From the NCBI GenBank assembly GCA_019694755.1, contig JAIBBI010000039.1, forward strand, positions 1 to 36,711: a DNA stretch of 36,711 nucleotides. The letters run 5' to 3'. This stretch comes from Gemmataceae bacterium (GTDB taxonomy: Bacteria > Planctomycetota > Planctomycetia > Gemmatales > Gemmataceae). The translations under genes were made by a program, and so were the position numbers. Below are positions 9,137 through 17,991 of this stretch, piece after piece. The notes beneath the pieces were generated by a model, which saw nothing but the letters and a program-made list of their open reading frames with translations, was not told the origin of the DNA and made no database searches. Numbering within the stretch: position 1 is the stretch's first letter; the number at the start of each line of letters is the position of its first letter.

Positions 9137-9541
9137 TCAGGTCGCGACGCCGGCCGCCAACTCGAGCAGAAGTTGCCGGAGGCCCGGCTCGCGCACCCGT
9201 TCGGCCGCCCGCCCCGGCTCGAGCCAGACCCGCTTGCGGAACTTGCGTTCCGGCCAATCAGCCTCGACTCGGGTCACAATCAGCAGATAAACCCGGGCGT
9301 GGTGGGTTAGCCCGTTCTTCTCGTAATAAAACTCGCCCACGCACTCGGTCGAGAGTTCGCCGGAAAGCCCCGCCTCTTCCCACGCCTCGATGACAGCCAT
9401 CTCGGAGGGCGTGCGACCGGGATCGATCATCCCCTTGGGCACGACCCATCGCTTCCCGGACCGCGACCGCACCAGGCAGACGCGCCCCTCGTGGAGGGCG
9501 ATCACGGCCGCCTGGGGTATCGATTCGGAAGCATCATCCAT
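9137..9541 (-). CDS. NUDIX hydrolase
   Basis: A 134-residue single-domain NUDIX protein. The box reads PKGMIDPG then [13 protein letters not shown]. The metal-binding E-x-x-E-E-x-G core (EAWEEAG) is intact, while the first Glu of the consensus is Arg and the Arg before the core is Ile. Such proteins cleave nucleoside diphosphates linked to another moiety. The [11 protein letters not shown] start resembles diadenosine or diphosphoinositol polyphosphate hydrolases, but the substrate is uncertain. It is the first gene of a probable unit with ygiQ and the sulfatase, and is divergent from the CBS-phosphatase gene (149 bases between starts). Confidence 0.88.
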   Translation of the reverse strand: MDDASESIPQAAVIALHEGRVCLVRSRSGKRWVVPKGMIDPGRTPSEMAVIEAWEEAGLSGELSTECVGEFYYEKNGLTHHARVYLLIVTRVEADWPERKFRKRVWLEPGRAAERVREPGLRQLLLELAAGVAT

Positions 9542-9690
9542 GGCTTCGGCCCGGCAGAGAGTTCGGGGCTACGCGTCAGTGTCGCAAGCGGCCACGCCAA
9601 TATCAAGTCAGGGAGGGCGATTCTCATGAACCCACTTGATTCTTTCATGTTTTCCGGTGAAACTGCTCCGCCTGCCGAGACCCCTGCCGG

Positions 9691-10872
9691 ATGATGATCT
9701 CGACTCCCGTGCCGGTCGAGCTGACGCTGCGATCGGTGATGACGCCCGAGCCACTCGTGGTCGGCCCCGACACGCCGATCCGCGACGCCGCCCGGCAAAT
9801 GAACAGCCGGCGGGTCGGCGCAATCCTCATCGCCGACTCCACGGGTCTCATTGGCATCTTCTCCGAACGTGACCTGTTGAGGCTCGCGGCCGGCGACGAA
9901 CCGGGCTGGCAGGATCGGCCGCTCCACTCCGTGATGACGCGAAACCCCTACCGCATCGGCCCCGAAGCCGGATGGGAAGACGCCGTCACGCTGATGGAAA
10001 CCCACCGCGTCCGCCACTTGCCGGTGGTCGAAGGCGAGCGCGTCATCGGAATCGTTTCGTCCCGGCAACTGATGGCCCGTCGCACCGATCACCTGAATCA
10101 ACTCGTCGACCGCCGGACTTACGAACTTTCCGAGCGCGACCGCATCCTGCAACACCAGCTTCGCCTGGCCGGCGGATTGCTGGAGCGGGCTCTTCTGCCG
10201 CAACAACCACCCGGCGGCCCCGACCTCGCCTGGGCGGTGCGCTATCTGCCGCTCGACTCGCTGGGCGGCGATTACTACGACTTCGTGACCACGCGGAAGA
10301 ACATGCTCGGCGTGCTGATCGCTGACGCGGCCGGACACTCGGTGGCCGCGGCCATGGTCGCGGTCATGGCCCGGATCGCGTTCGCCGAGGCAGCCAGGGA
10401 GGTGACCCGCCCGGCCGAAGTCCTCGCGCAGATGAACGACCGGCTCACCGGCTTCAACGGCGAGCGGTTCGTCACCGCGTTTTACGCCCGGCTCGATCGC
10501 CCGGCCCGAAGAATGATCTGCGCGAACGCCGGGCACCCTCGCCCAATTCACTACTCGGCACGCACCGGACAATGCGAACCAATCGGCCCGACAGGTCTAC
10601 CGCTCGGGGTGACGGATTCCGTCGCCTACACGGAATCGATGGTCGAGCTCGACCCCGGCGACAGACTCGTGTTCTTCACCGACGGCGTTACGGACGCGAA
10701 TAATCCGAAGGGTGAATCCTTCGGCACAAGACGACTCGCCGCCGTCGTCGCCGACGGCGCACACGACGACGCGCAACAGCTCCTCGAACGTATCAAGAAG
10801 GAACTGACAACCTTCCGCGCCGGGACCGCCAACGAGGACGACATCACAATATTGGTAGGCGAAGTCCGTTAG
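9691..10872 (+). CDS. CBS-pair plus PP2C-type (SpoIIE) serine phosphatase
   Basis: A 393-residue cytoplasmic protein. Two CBS domains come first (VMTPEPLVVGPDTPIRDAA at about 16-34 and VMTRNPYRIGPEAGWEDA at about 81-98, each ending in GIFSERDL or GIVSSRQL). A short helical linker (about 132-165) leads to a SpoIIE/RsbU-like phosphatase domain with GGDYYDF at 192-198, ADAAGHSVAAAM around 211, the FTDGVTDA metal motif and a final NEDDITILV. This is the layout of phosphatases in partner-switching stress regulation, with the CBS pair sensing an adenine nucleotide or similar ligand. No anti-sigma or STAS partner gene is adjacent. Its TAG stop lies inside a 26-bp inverted repeat shared with the convergent hpnH end. 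Confidence 0.9.
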   Translation: MMISTPVPVELTLRSVMTPEPLVVGPDTPIRDAARQMNSRRVGAILIADSTGLIGIFSERDLLRLAAGDEPGWQDRPLHSVMTRNPYRIGPEAGWEDAVTLMETHRVRHLPVVEGERVIGIVSSRQLMARRTDHLNQLVDRRTYELSERDRILQHQLRLAGGLLERALLPQQPPGGPDLAWAVRYLPLDSLGGDYYDFVTTRKNMLGVLIADAAGHSVAAAMVAVMARIAFAEAAREVTRPAEVLAQMNDRLTGFNGERFVTAFYARLDRPARRMICANAGHPRPIHYSARTGQCEPIGPTGLPLGVTDSVAYTESMVELDPGDRLVFFTDGVTDANNPKGESFGTRRLAAVVADGAHDDAQQLLERIKKELTTFRAGTANEDDITILVGEVR

Positions 10873-10985
10873 CCGCGACGCGCAGCGGAGCGCTGCACTC
10901 CGTGACATCAACGCTTGTGTTACGGGCATCGGATGTTGGGAACATGCGGCGGGCTGTCCGCGCTCCGCTGCGCGTCGCGGCTAAC
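10868..10985. repeat. Perfect 26-bp inverted repeat between convergent genes
   Basis: Bases 10868-10893 are exactly the reverse complement of 10960-10985, with a 66-base spacer. The left arm begins at the last codons of the CBS-phosphatase gene and includes its stop; the right arm ends 3 bases short of the hpnH stop codon. The arms are very GC-rich and contain gcgacgcgcagcggag. There is no T-run, so a simple intrinsic terminator is not obvious, though the long hairpin could end or protect transcripts from both sides. A dispersed REP-like or MITE-like repeat is an equally good reading. Confidence 0.85.
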
Positions 10986-10987
10986 TC

Positions 10988-12007
10988 TTACGTCAACTGC
11001 CAGCGGAGCATCTTGAAGGGGTCGGTCCACTTCGGGTTCACGCCCAAGGCGGCCGAGGGTTCGTAGCCGCAGTGGACCATGCAGTGTTCGCAGCGTTTGT
11101 CCTTGCCCCGGCCGAACTTGGTCCAGTCGGTCTTGTCGATCAGGTCGTCGAACTTCTCGTGGTGTTCGTCGGTGATCAGGTAGCACGGGCCCTTCCAGCC
11201 CTTCACGTTGCGGGTCGGGTTGCCCCAGGCCGTGCAGGACAGGTCGCGCTCGCCGCGGAGGAACTCCAGGTAGATCGGCGACGTGCCGAGCCGGTACTTC
11301 CCGAGCACCCGCTCCGCCTCCTGAAACTTACTGATGATCTGCTCGCGGGTCAGGAAGATCTCCGACGCGCCGGTCGGGTTCGTCTCGCACACGGCCGAGT
11401 AGCCGTAGGCCGGTGACAGCATGAACGCGTCGACCCGCAACTTCGTGAGGTACGCATACAGCCGGTCGATCTCGCCGAGGTCGGTGTCTTTGTAGATCGT
11501 GGTGTTCGTGCAGACTTGGAAGCCGGCCTTCTTCGCGGCGATGATGCCGTCGACGGCGGAGCGGAACACGCCGGCCCGCTCGACGGCGCGGTCGTGCGTC
11601 TCTTCCAGACCGTCGAGGTGGACGTTGAAGTAGAACCGCGGGCTGGGCCGAAACTCGTGGAGACGCTTCTTCGTGAACATGCCGTTGGTGCACAGGTAGA
11701 TGTGCCGCCGGCGGTTCAGGATCTTGCGGGTCAGTTCGCCGATCTCGGGGTAGATCATCGGCTCGCCGCCGCAGATGCTCACGACGGGCGTGCCCGCTTC
11801 GTCGACGGCCGCCAGGCACTCGTCGACGGTCAGCTTCTCCTTGATCGTCGAGGAATATTCTCGAATCCGGCCGCAACCGGTGCAGGTCAGGTTGCACGCG
11901 TGGAGCGGCTCGAGCATCAGGACGAGCGGAAACCGCTTCCTGCCCGAGAGCTTGTTCTTCAGGATGTACGACGCCATCGTCAGCGTCAGCGTCAAAGGAA
12001 ATCGCAT
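10988..12007 (-). CDS. hpnH: Adenosyl-hopene transferase, radical SAM
   Basis: A 339-residue protein matching HpnH, which adds a 5'-deoxyadenosyl group to hopene (diploptene), giving adenosylhopane, the first step to extended C35 hopanoids. The radical SAM motif is C38-x3-C42-x2-C45 (HACNLTCTGCGRI), followed by SICGGEPMIYPEI and a C-terminal set of cysteines (RCEHCMVHCGYEPSA). ATG 12007 is used because MRFPLTLTLTMASYILKNKL is the family start; the longer frame reaching 12355 runs through the shc gene. It lies 11 bases downstream of shc, so is very probably co-transcribed. It is the last gene of the operon. Confidence 0.94.
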   Translation of the reverse strand: MRFPLTLTLTMASYILKNKLSGRKRFPLVLMLEPLHACNLTCTGCGRIREYSSTIKEKLTVDECLAAVDEAGTPVVSICGGEPMIYPEIGELTRKILNRRRHIYLCTNGMFTKKRLHEFRPSPRFYFNVHLDGLEETHDRAVERAGVFRSAVDGIIAAKKAGFQVCTNTTIYKDTDLGEIDRLYAYLTKLRVDAFMLSPAYGYSAVCETNPTGASEIFLTREQIISKFQEAERVLGKYRLGTSPIYLEFLRGERDLSCTAWGNPTRNVKGWKGPCYLITDEHHEKFDDLIDKTDWTKFGRGKDKRCEHCMVHCGYEPSAALGVNPKWTDPFKMLRWQLT

Positions 12008-12018
12008 ACGACCCTCGG

Positions 12019-13989
12019 TTAGCGACGCTTCGGAGAAGCGTTCGAGTATCGGCTGAGCGCCATCAGGGGGAAATAGAGCGAATAGTAGTGATATTTCAGA
12101 TAGAAGACCTTCGGGAATCCGGTGCCGGTAAACGGCTCCTCGGCCCAGTTCCCGTCGGATTGCTGCGTGTCCATGAGCCAGCGGGCGGCAGCATGTGCCT
12201 CGTCGGAACCCGCCTCGCCGGCGGCGACCAGCGCGAGCAGGCCCCACGCGGTCTGCGATGCAGTCGGAGCGCCGACGCCGATGTAGGCCGGGTCGTCGTA
12301 GCTCCGGCAGCTTTCGCCCCACGCGCCGGACGGCTGCTGGGCGCCCTGCAACCACGCGACCGCCCGGCGGACCATCGGGTCGCCCATGTCAAAGCCGATG
12401 GCCCTGAGCCCCTGAAGCACCTGCCACGTGCCGTAGAGGTAGTTCACGCCCCATCGGCCGGGCCAGCCGCAGTCGGGCGCCTGGGTCTTCCGCAGAAACG
12501 CGATCGCGCGATCGACCGCCTCGTGGCCGGGCCCGTAACCGAAATGGCCGAGTGCTTCGAGCACGCGTGCGGTAATGTCCGGGCAGCTCGGGTCGAGCAT
12601 CGCGTTGTGGTCGGCGAACGGGACCTTTTCGAGCACCTCGCGGTTGATGTCGCGGTCGAACGCGGCCCAGCCGCCGTCCTGATTCTGCAACGCAAAGAGC
12701 CAGCGGATCGCGCGGTCGCAGGCCGGTCCGTCGGCGGGAGCTTCGTCGGTGAAGAGCCCCGGCATCGCCGCCCGGCCCATCGGCGCATTGCGACTGCGGG
12801 CAAGAGCCATCAGGACCATCGCGGTGTCGTCGGTATCCGGATATTGGGCGTTGCGGTATTCGAAGAACCAGCCGCCCGGCTCGACCCCGCGGACAGACTT
12901 GCACCAGTCGCCCGGCCGGCGGACTTCCTTCTCCAGCAGCCAGTCGATGGACTTGCGGATGGCCGGGGTGTCGGGCGCGAGCCCGGCATCGGCCAACGCA
13001 ATCGTCGAGAGGGCCGTGTCCCAGACGGGGCTCAGGCACGGTTGCAGCCGGAGCGTGTCGCCGTCGTAAATCTTGAGGTCATCGAGTTGCTTGTGGGCCC
13101 ATTGCACCTCGGCGTGATCGTCCGGCACGCCGAGGCACCGAAGGGCGATCACCGTGTAAATCATCGGCGGAAAGATCGCGCCGACGCCGTCGGAGTCGTC
13201 GTAGTGCTCGCGCATCCAGGCGACCGCCTTGCCGAGCGCGTGCGTGCGGACCGGCCCGAGCATCCAGCCGAGCTTCTTGTAGAGCCAGTCGCACCCGATG
13301 AAGAAGTTGGTCCAGGAGAACGGCCAGGCGGTCGGCTTGGCGGCGAGACGCCAGGCGAACGGACGGCCGCGGAACAACTCGCGGATGCCGCGTTCGGCGG
13401 GAATCTCCGTCACCGGCTTGTGCGCCGAGACGATGCTGAGCGGCACGACGATCGTCCGCGTCCAGCTCGACATCGCGTACAGGTTTACGTACGCCCAGCG
13501 CGGCAGCAGCATCAGCTCGGGCGGCACCGACGCACAGCGACGGTACGGAAACTGCCCGAGCAACGCGAGGTAAAACCGTGTGAAGCTGTTGGATTGCTCG
13601 GCCCCGCCGAGCTGCACGACCACCTCGCGGGCGCGGGCCATGTGCGGGGCATCGGCCGGGTCGCCGGCGAGCTTCAATGCGAAGTAGGCTTTGACGCTGA
13701 CGCTGACGTCCGGCGGGCCGTCGGGGTAGTTCGACCAACCGCCCTCGGGCTGCTGCTGCGATCGGATGTAATTGGCGAGTTTGGGGAAGTCGGGGTCGTC
13801 GGTCCGACCCAGAAACGCGAGCAGGATCGCGTATTCACTCTCGAGAATGGTGTCGCCCTGGAGCTCGCCGCACCAGTGGCCGTCGGCTCGTTGCCGGGCG
13901 AGGAGCGCCTGCCGGGCCGCGTGTACCGCCGAGCGTTCGCGCGACATCCGGGCCGGCGCGGGGCGCAATGTCGTCGGCAATCCTTGCAC
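12019..13989 (-). CDS. shc: Squalene-hopene cyclase
   Basis: A 656-residue protein that cyclises squalene to hopene or hopanol at the membrane. The catalytic acid motif D-x-D-D-T-A is at 385-390 (DTDDTAMVLMAL). QW-type repeats are visible throughout (QQQPEGGWSNYPDG near 80, NQDGGWAAFDRD, APDCGWPGRWG, QPSGAWGES, SDGNWAEEPFTG). The end FYLKYHYYSLYFPLMALSRY is typical of the family. The start is GTG 13989, with GAGAGGGA 6 bases upstream. Length is normal for bacterial SHC. The gene sits between the hpnA-like and hpnH genes on the same strand. The squalene-forming genes hpnC, hpnD and hpnE are not in the window. Confidence 0.96.
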   Translation of the reverse strand: MQGLPTTLRPAPARMSRERSAVHAARQALLARQRADGHWCGELQGDTILESEYAILLAFLGRTDDPDFPKLANYIRSQQQPEGGWSNYPDGPPDVSVSVKAYFALKLAGDPADAPHMARAREVVVQLGGAEQSNSFTRFYLALLGQFPYRRCASVPPELMLLPRWAYVNLYAMSSWTRTIVVPLSIVSAHKPVTEIPAERGIRELFRGRPFAWRLAAKPTAWPFSWTNFFIGCDWLYKKLGWMLGPVRTHALGKAVAWMREHYDDSDGVGAIFPPMIYTVIALRCLGVPDDHAEVQWAHKQLDDLKIYDGDTLRLQPCLSPVWDTALSTIALADAGLAPDTPAIRKSIDWLLEKEVRRPGDWCKSVRGVEPGGWFFEYRNAQYPDTDDTAMVLMALARSRNAPMGRAAMPGLFTDEAPADGPACDRAIRWLFALQNQDGGWAAFDRDINREVLEKVPFADHNAMLDPSCPDITARVLEALGHFGYGPGHEAVDRAIAFLRKTQAPDCGWPGRWGVNYLYGTWQVLQGLRAIGFDMGDPMVRRAVAWLQGAQQPSGAWGESCRSYDDPAYIGVGAPTASQTAWGLLALVAAGEAGSDEAHAAARWLMDTQQSDGNWAEEPFTGTGFPKVFYLKYHYYSLYFPLMALSRYSNASPKRR

Positions 13990-14068
13990 AGGAGGTCCCT
14001 CTCAGGTGCGGTCCGGCCTCCAATCCTAACCCGGCCAATTCGCACCGGGCAAGATCAGATTCCCCTTG

Positions 14069-15049
14069 TCATAGCCATTTCCTCTGCCGAAACCACCCGA
14101 TCGCCTCGATCAGAGACTCGGTCACGGGCCGGGGGGCGATGCCGAGTTCCGCCAGACTGCGCGAGGAGTCGAACTCCATCTTGCGGCGAGTGAGGCGGAC
14201 TCCGGTCATCGACGCGGCCGGGATACGGCCCGTGAACACGTCGGCGATCCACTCGCTGACCATCGCCGTGGCCAGCGCGACGGGGTACGGCACGGCAATG
14301 CGCGGCGCGGCCGCCCCAGTCTGCCAGGCCACCCACATGAACAACTTTTGAATCGACCAATTCTCCGCGCCGAGGAGATACCGCCGGCCGGGCCGACCGC
14401 GTTCCACGGCCGCGATCATCCCGGCGGCCACGTCACGGGCATCGATCAGGTTCAACTCCGCATCCAGATAGAACGCCCGGCGACCGAGTGCACAATCGAG
14501 GATCATCTGCGTCGGCGGCGACCGGCCCACATCGCCCGGCCCCACCGGTAGCGTTGGGTTCACGATCACCACAGGTGCGCCACGCCGGGCCAGCGCGAAG
14601 GCATACTGCTCCGCACGCCACTTCGACCGACAATACGGCCCGATCACCTCGGTGATCGGCACCCTCTGATCCTCGCCAATCGGCCCTTGCTGCCCCGCCA
14701 GCGTCAGGATGCTCTCGGTACTGCAATGCAGGACACGCTCCGCACCGGCTTCGAGGGCCGCTTCGAGCACGTGGCGGGTGCCGAACTCGTTGACGGCCGC
14801 GAAGTCGCCCTTGCGCCGGGTCCAGAGCTGCGGGTTGGCCGCCAGATGGTAGACGTGGCGACAACACTTGGCGGCCCGGCGGACGGCGTCGCGGTCGCGG
14901 ATGTCAGCCGCGATGAACTCCACGCCTGCCGGAAGGTCTTCGGGGCTTGCCCGGTCGAGTACCCGCACCCGCTGCCCCGCGGCGACAAGTTGCCCGACGA
15001 GGTGCCGGCCGATGAATCCGGCCCCGCCGGTCACGAGCGCGTCGGTCAC
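14069..15049 (-). CDS. hpnA: Hopanoid-associated NAD-dependent sugar epimerase/dehydrogenase (HpnA-like)
   Basis: A 326-residue extended short-chain dehydrogenase. The NAD-binding motif TGGAGFIG is at 7-14, an active-site region CSTES near 109-113, and Y139-x3-K143 forms the catalytic pair (YCRSK). Gene neighbourhood (next to shc and hpnH) and sequence point to HpnA, whose exact reaction is still unclear; it may act on a hopanoid side-chain sugar. Other members of the family are 3-beta-hydroxysteroid dehydrogenase-like, so a sterol or polycyclic lipid substrate is also possible. The start overlaps the stop of the upstream FAD oxidoreductase by four bases (ATGA type), so the two are translationally coupled. 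79 bases separate it from shc. Confidence 0.82.
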   Translation of the reverse strand: MTDALVTGGAGFIGRHLVGQLVAAGQRVRVLDRASPEDLPAGVEFIAADIRDRDAVRRAAKCCRHVYHLAANPQLWTRRKGDFAAVNEFGTRHVLEAALEAGAERVLHCSTESILTLAGQQGPIGEDQRVPITEVIGPYCRSKWRAEQYAFALARRGAPVVIVNPTLPVGPGDVGRSPPTQMILDCALGRRAFYLDAELNLIDARDVAAGMIAAVERGRPGRRYLLGAENWSIQKLFMWVAWQTGAAAPRIAVPYPVALATAMVSEWIADVFTGRIPAASMTGVRLTRRKMEFDSSRSLAELGIAPRPVTESLIEAIGWFRQRKWL

Positions 15050-16281
15050 AGCCCGGCCTCGCTGATCGGCTTGCCGGCTATCAGCGAGATCGCGTCGCGG
15101 ACCTGATCAAAGCCGGTCTTGAGCAGGAAGTTCGGGTTGCGCCCGAAGCTCTTCGCGCCTAGTACATAGAAGTTCGGCTCGCCCGTCTTCAAGCTGGCCG
15201 GTCCGCAACTGGTGAAGCTCATCAGATCCGCGCCCGCCTGCCGGGCGAGTGCGGAGCCCATTGCCGCAGGGCCCTCGGTCGTCGGGCATTCGCTGACCTG
15301 CAACTCGCCGTAGATCGATGTATCAGGTCGGTAGCCCACGCTGCCGATGAGGCGGTCCACATCCCACGCCCGGAGTTTCCCGCCGATGCGGGCGGTGACT
15401 TGAAAGCCCTTGTCCGGCCCGAGCGTGACGATGCGCTCGACGACGGCCGAGGGGTGGAACTCGCCGTTTCCGTCGCCGCGGGTCGCCAGGGCGTTGGCCC
15501 GGGTGGCGATGCGGTCGCGCTCGCGGAGCGGGTCGTTGGCGATGCGGACGAGCGGTTGCGATCGCGGCCCGCGGGCCAGCCAGACCACCCACGTTTCGGT
15601 GGAGGATTGTGCGAGTTCCGCGAGCAGGCTCACGTGCGTGGCCGCGGTATAACCCGCGCCCACGAGCAGCACCGTCTTGCCGGCATACTTCGCCTTCTGC
15701 CCGCCGAGTATGTCTTCGACGCCGACGGCGATCTGCGGCCGGGCGACCAGTTCACCCGCGGCCGGGAGTCCGCCGTCGCCGAGGTTCCGCGGGTTTCCGA
15801 AGGTGCCGGTGCAGTCGAGGACGACGTCTGCCTCGGCCGTGGTTTCGTTGCCCTTGCCGTCGCGAAGGAGCAGACGGAATGGCACGCCGGCCCGCCTCTC
15901 CGCGTTGCCCTCCGACTTGAACATCCCCGCACGGCTCACGCCGACGACGGTTTGATCCGCCTTCACGCAGTCGGCCAGGAGCGGGCTGGTCGACAGCGGC
16001 GTCAGGTACGCGGCAACGTGTTCCCGGCCGGTGATCAGGTCGCCGTCGCCGGGCAGGTCATGGGTGCGGTGCGAAGTGCGGACGACCTCACGCCCCCACG
16101 GCGTGCTGTTCATGCCGAACGGCGAGAACAGGCGGAGGAAGCCCCAGCGTTCGAGATTTTCGCCGACCCGGCCGCGCTCGTACACGGCAACCGGCCAGCC
16201 CTGACGGCGGGCCAGCACGGCCGCCTCCAGGCCGATCGGCCCCGCGCCAAGTACCGCGACCCGCGGCGATATCCGGGCCAT
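15046..16281 (-). CDS. FAD/NAD(P)-dependent oxidoreductase heading the hopanoid operon
   Basis: A 411-residue flavoprotein of the pyridine-nucleotide oxidoreductase/flavin monooxygenase type. The first Rossmann motif GAGPIG is at 12-17 with the acidic residue in YERGRVGENLERWG. A second dinucleotide motif, GAGYTA at 208-213, is followed by LARGPRSQP, consistent with NADPH binding, and the C-terminus contains the ATG-like strand YVLGAKSFGRNPNF. It is not the amine-oxidase-type squalene desaturase HpnE. It overlaps the hpnA-like gene by four bases and is the first gene of the operon, suggesting a role in hopanoid modification or precursor supply. The substrate is unknown. A divergent 165-base region separates it from the next plus-strand gene. 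Confidence 0.8.
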   Translation of the reverse strand: MARISPRVAVLGAGPIGLEAAVLARRQGWPVAVYERGRVGENLERWGFLRLFSPFGMNSTPWGREVVRTSHRTHDLPGDGDLITGREHVAAYLTPLSTSPLLADCVKADQTVVGVSRAGMFKSEGNAERRAGVPFRLLLRDGKGNETTAEADVVLDCTGTFGNPRNLGDGGLPAAGELVARPQIAVGVEDILGGQKAKYAGKTVLLVGAGYTAATHVSLLAELAQSSTETWVVWLARGPRSQPLVRIANDPLRERDRIATRANALATRGDGNGEFHPSAVVERIVTLGPDKGFQVTARIGGKLRAWDVDRLIGSVGYRPDTSIYGELQVSECPTTEGPAAMGSALARQAGADLMSFTSCGPASLKTGEPNFYVLGAKSFGRNPNFLLKTGFDQVRDAISLIAGKPISEAGL

Positions 16282-16400
16282 GCCGTCTCCCTGAATGGAA
16301 CGTGGCTCATCCTAAGGCCATCGTTGCCATGGGGAAATGCCGATCGGCTCGTGACAATCGGGTGCTGGCCTTGCCCCCGGAGATCAGGTACTATTGCTGG

Positions 16401-16420
16401 GGGTGAGATATTCCTCACCC
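16401..16420. promoter_or_regulatory. Small perfect palindrome in a divergent promoter region
   Basis: GGGTGAG (16401-16407) and CTCACCC (16414-16420) form a 7-bp inverted repeat with a 6-base ATATTC loop, 26 bases before ATG 16447 and 120 bases before the divergent hopanoid operon start. It could be an operator or an mRNA leader hairpin for the plus-strand gene. No convincing -35/-10 pair was seen nearby, so the role is a guess. Confidence 0.3.
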
Positions 16421-16446
16421 GATTCCACGGCCCAGGGGGGCCGGCC

Positions 16447-17973
16447 ATGCGGACTTTCGCCGCCGTTTTCTCTGCCAGCCTCTGTCTCAGCGCGGTCGCG
16501 GCCGAAGCGACTCAGGATGTCCCGCAACTCGTGACCCGGCTGGGTGCGAGCGCGTACCGCGACCGCGAAGACGCCTACCGTGCGCTCGACAAACTCGGCG
16601 ACGCTGCCCTGGTGCCGCTCCGCGCCGCCAGTGTCTCCGCAGACATCGAAGTCCGTCAACGGGCCGTCGACCTGATCCGCCGGATCGAGCAGCGTCAGAT
16701 CGCGGCGCGGATCCTTATGCCGACGCTCATCGAGGTGGAATACACCAACGTCCCGGTCACCGACGCGATCCGCGATTTCGCAAACCGCACGGGTCTGCCG
16801 GTCGTCGCGACCGGCGACACGTCCCGGATGAAGAACCGCAAGGTCACCTACAAATCGGGCAAGGTCCCGGTGTGGGACGCGCTGGCCGGGTTCATCGCCG
16901 CGGCCAACCTGACGGAGTGGGACGGACTGACGCCAATGCCGGGCCTGCCCGCGCCGCTGATCAACAGCGACGCCCAGGCGCGGATCATGATGCGCAATCA
17001 GATCGTGTTTTCGGCAAGCGGGCGTACCAGGGAGATCGCCCCGGCCCGGCAGGTCTTCGTGTACGACGGCACCTCGACCCCGCCGGCCACACGGCACATG
17101 GGCGCGGTGCGCGTCCGCGCCCTGCCCATCGGCACTCCGCTGCCGGGTGGACTCGCCGATCCGGACGAAGTCGTCGTGCCGCTGCAAGTGGCGACCGAGA
17201 CGAAGATCCAATGGCGTTCGCCGCCGACGGTGAAGATCGGCAGCGCGACCGACGACCGCGGCCAACACCTCACCGCGTCTGTCATCGGCCTCGCCGGCCC
17301 GCCGGTCGACGAAGACGACATCATGATGATGAACGGCCTGATGATCAATCCGATAGGCATGGCCAACGTCGGGCAGACGTTGCCGAGGAATCAGTATGTC
17401 GCGCTCCGCTTCCGCCGGGGCGAGTTGCCGGCCCGGCAACTTCGCGAGATTCAGGGCACGCTCACGCTTCCACTCCGGGTGTCCGGTGAGGTCGCCGCGA
17501 TCGAGCAGCCGATGGACAAGGCGGGGCACTCGGCCCGCGCCGCCTTCGGCAACCTGACCGTTCACGCCATCGACCGCGGCGACGAAGGCGTCGTCAAGCT
17601 CGATGTCGGGATCGAATGCGGCAGCGAGACCCTGTTGAACCAGCCCGCCGGCTTCGGGACGGGGATGAAACAAAGTGTGCAGATCGTCGGCGGGGCCGCC
17701 ATGCATACCATGACGGCGACCGGCTACAGCGTCGACGGCAAGTCGACCGAGTTTTACGGTCTCTCGCTCGCGGACCAGCAGGGCCGGAAGTACGTCGTCT
17801 CCAAAGTCGGCAGCATTAATCAGATGTTCGGCAACGAGGGCACGAAGGTCCGCACGACGATCACGTTCAAGCCCGCCGGCGCGGCCGGCCCCCCGGTCCG
17901 GCTCGCGCTGGCAGCCCAGCACCCCGCGTCGGTCGAGCTAGCCTTCACGTTCAACGACATCCCCCTGCCCTGA
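16447..17973 (+). CDS. Secreted protein with HEAT-like and STN-like regions
   Basis: A 508-residue exported protein. A signal peptide (MRTFAAVFSASLCLSAVAAEA) is followed by a HEAT-like helical stretch at about 23-85 (VPQLVTRLGASAYRDREDAY and VPLRAASVSADIEVRQRAVD). A region at about 95-155 resembles the short STN domain of secretins and TonB receptors (VEYTNVPVTDAIRDFANRTG, then VPVWDALAGFIAAANL). The remaining 350 residues are beta-rich and unrecognised. ATG 16447 is chosen because it begins the signal peptide; the open frame upstream is antisense to the FAD oxidoreductase gene. The architecture is common in planctomycetes but has no assigned role. The next gene follows after 18 bases. Confidence 0.75.
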   Translation: MRTFAAVFSASLCLSAVAAEATQDVPQLVTRLGASAYRDREDAYRALDKLGDAALVPLRAASVSADIEVRQRAVDLIRRIEQRQIAARILMPTLIEVEYTNVPVTDAIRDFANRTGLPVVATGDTSRMKNRKVTYKSGKVPVWDALAGFIAAANLTEWDGLTPMPGLPAPLINSDAQARIMMRNQIVFSASGRTREIAPARQVFVYDGTSTPPATRHMGAVRVRALPIGTPLPGGLADPDEVVVPLQVATETKIQWRSPPTVKIGSATDDRGQHLTASVIGLAGPPVDEDDIMMMNGLMINPIGMANVGQTLPRNQYVALRFRRGELPARQLREIQGTLTLPLRVSGEVAAIEQPMDKAGHSARAAFGNLTVHAIDRGDEGVVKLDVGIECGSETLLNQPAGFGTGMKQSVQIVGGAAMHTMTATGYSVDGKSTEFYGLSLADQQGRKYVVSKVGSINQMFGNEGTKVRTTITFKPAGAAGPPVRLALAAQHPASVELAFTFNDIPLP

Positions 17974-17991
17974 CCCGCCCGCGAGACGAGC

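Noticed and set aside
12008-12355. Upstream extension of hpnH
   Set aside because: The extra residues are encoded by the shc 3' end in another frame; the HpnH family start matches MRFPLT at 12007.
15046-16281. Assignment of the flavoprotein as HpnE squalene desaturase
   Set aside because: It carries two dinucleotide-binding motifs of the pyridine-nucleotide oxidoreductase type and lacks the amine-oxidase-like layout.
15400-16446. Upstream extension of the HEAT/STN-like secreted protein
   Set aside because: It is antisense to the flavoprotein gene and precedes a clear signal peptide at 16447.
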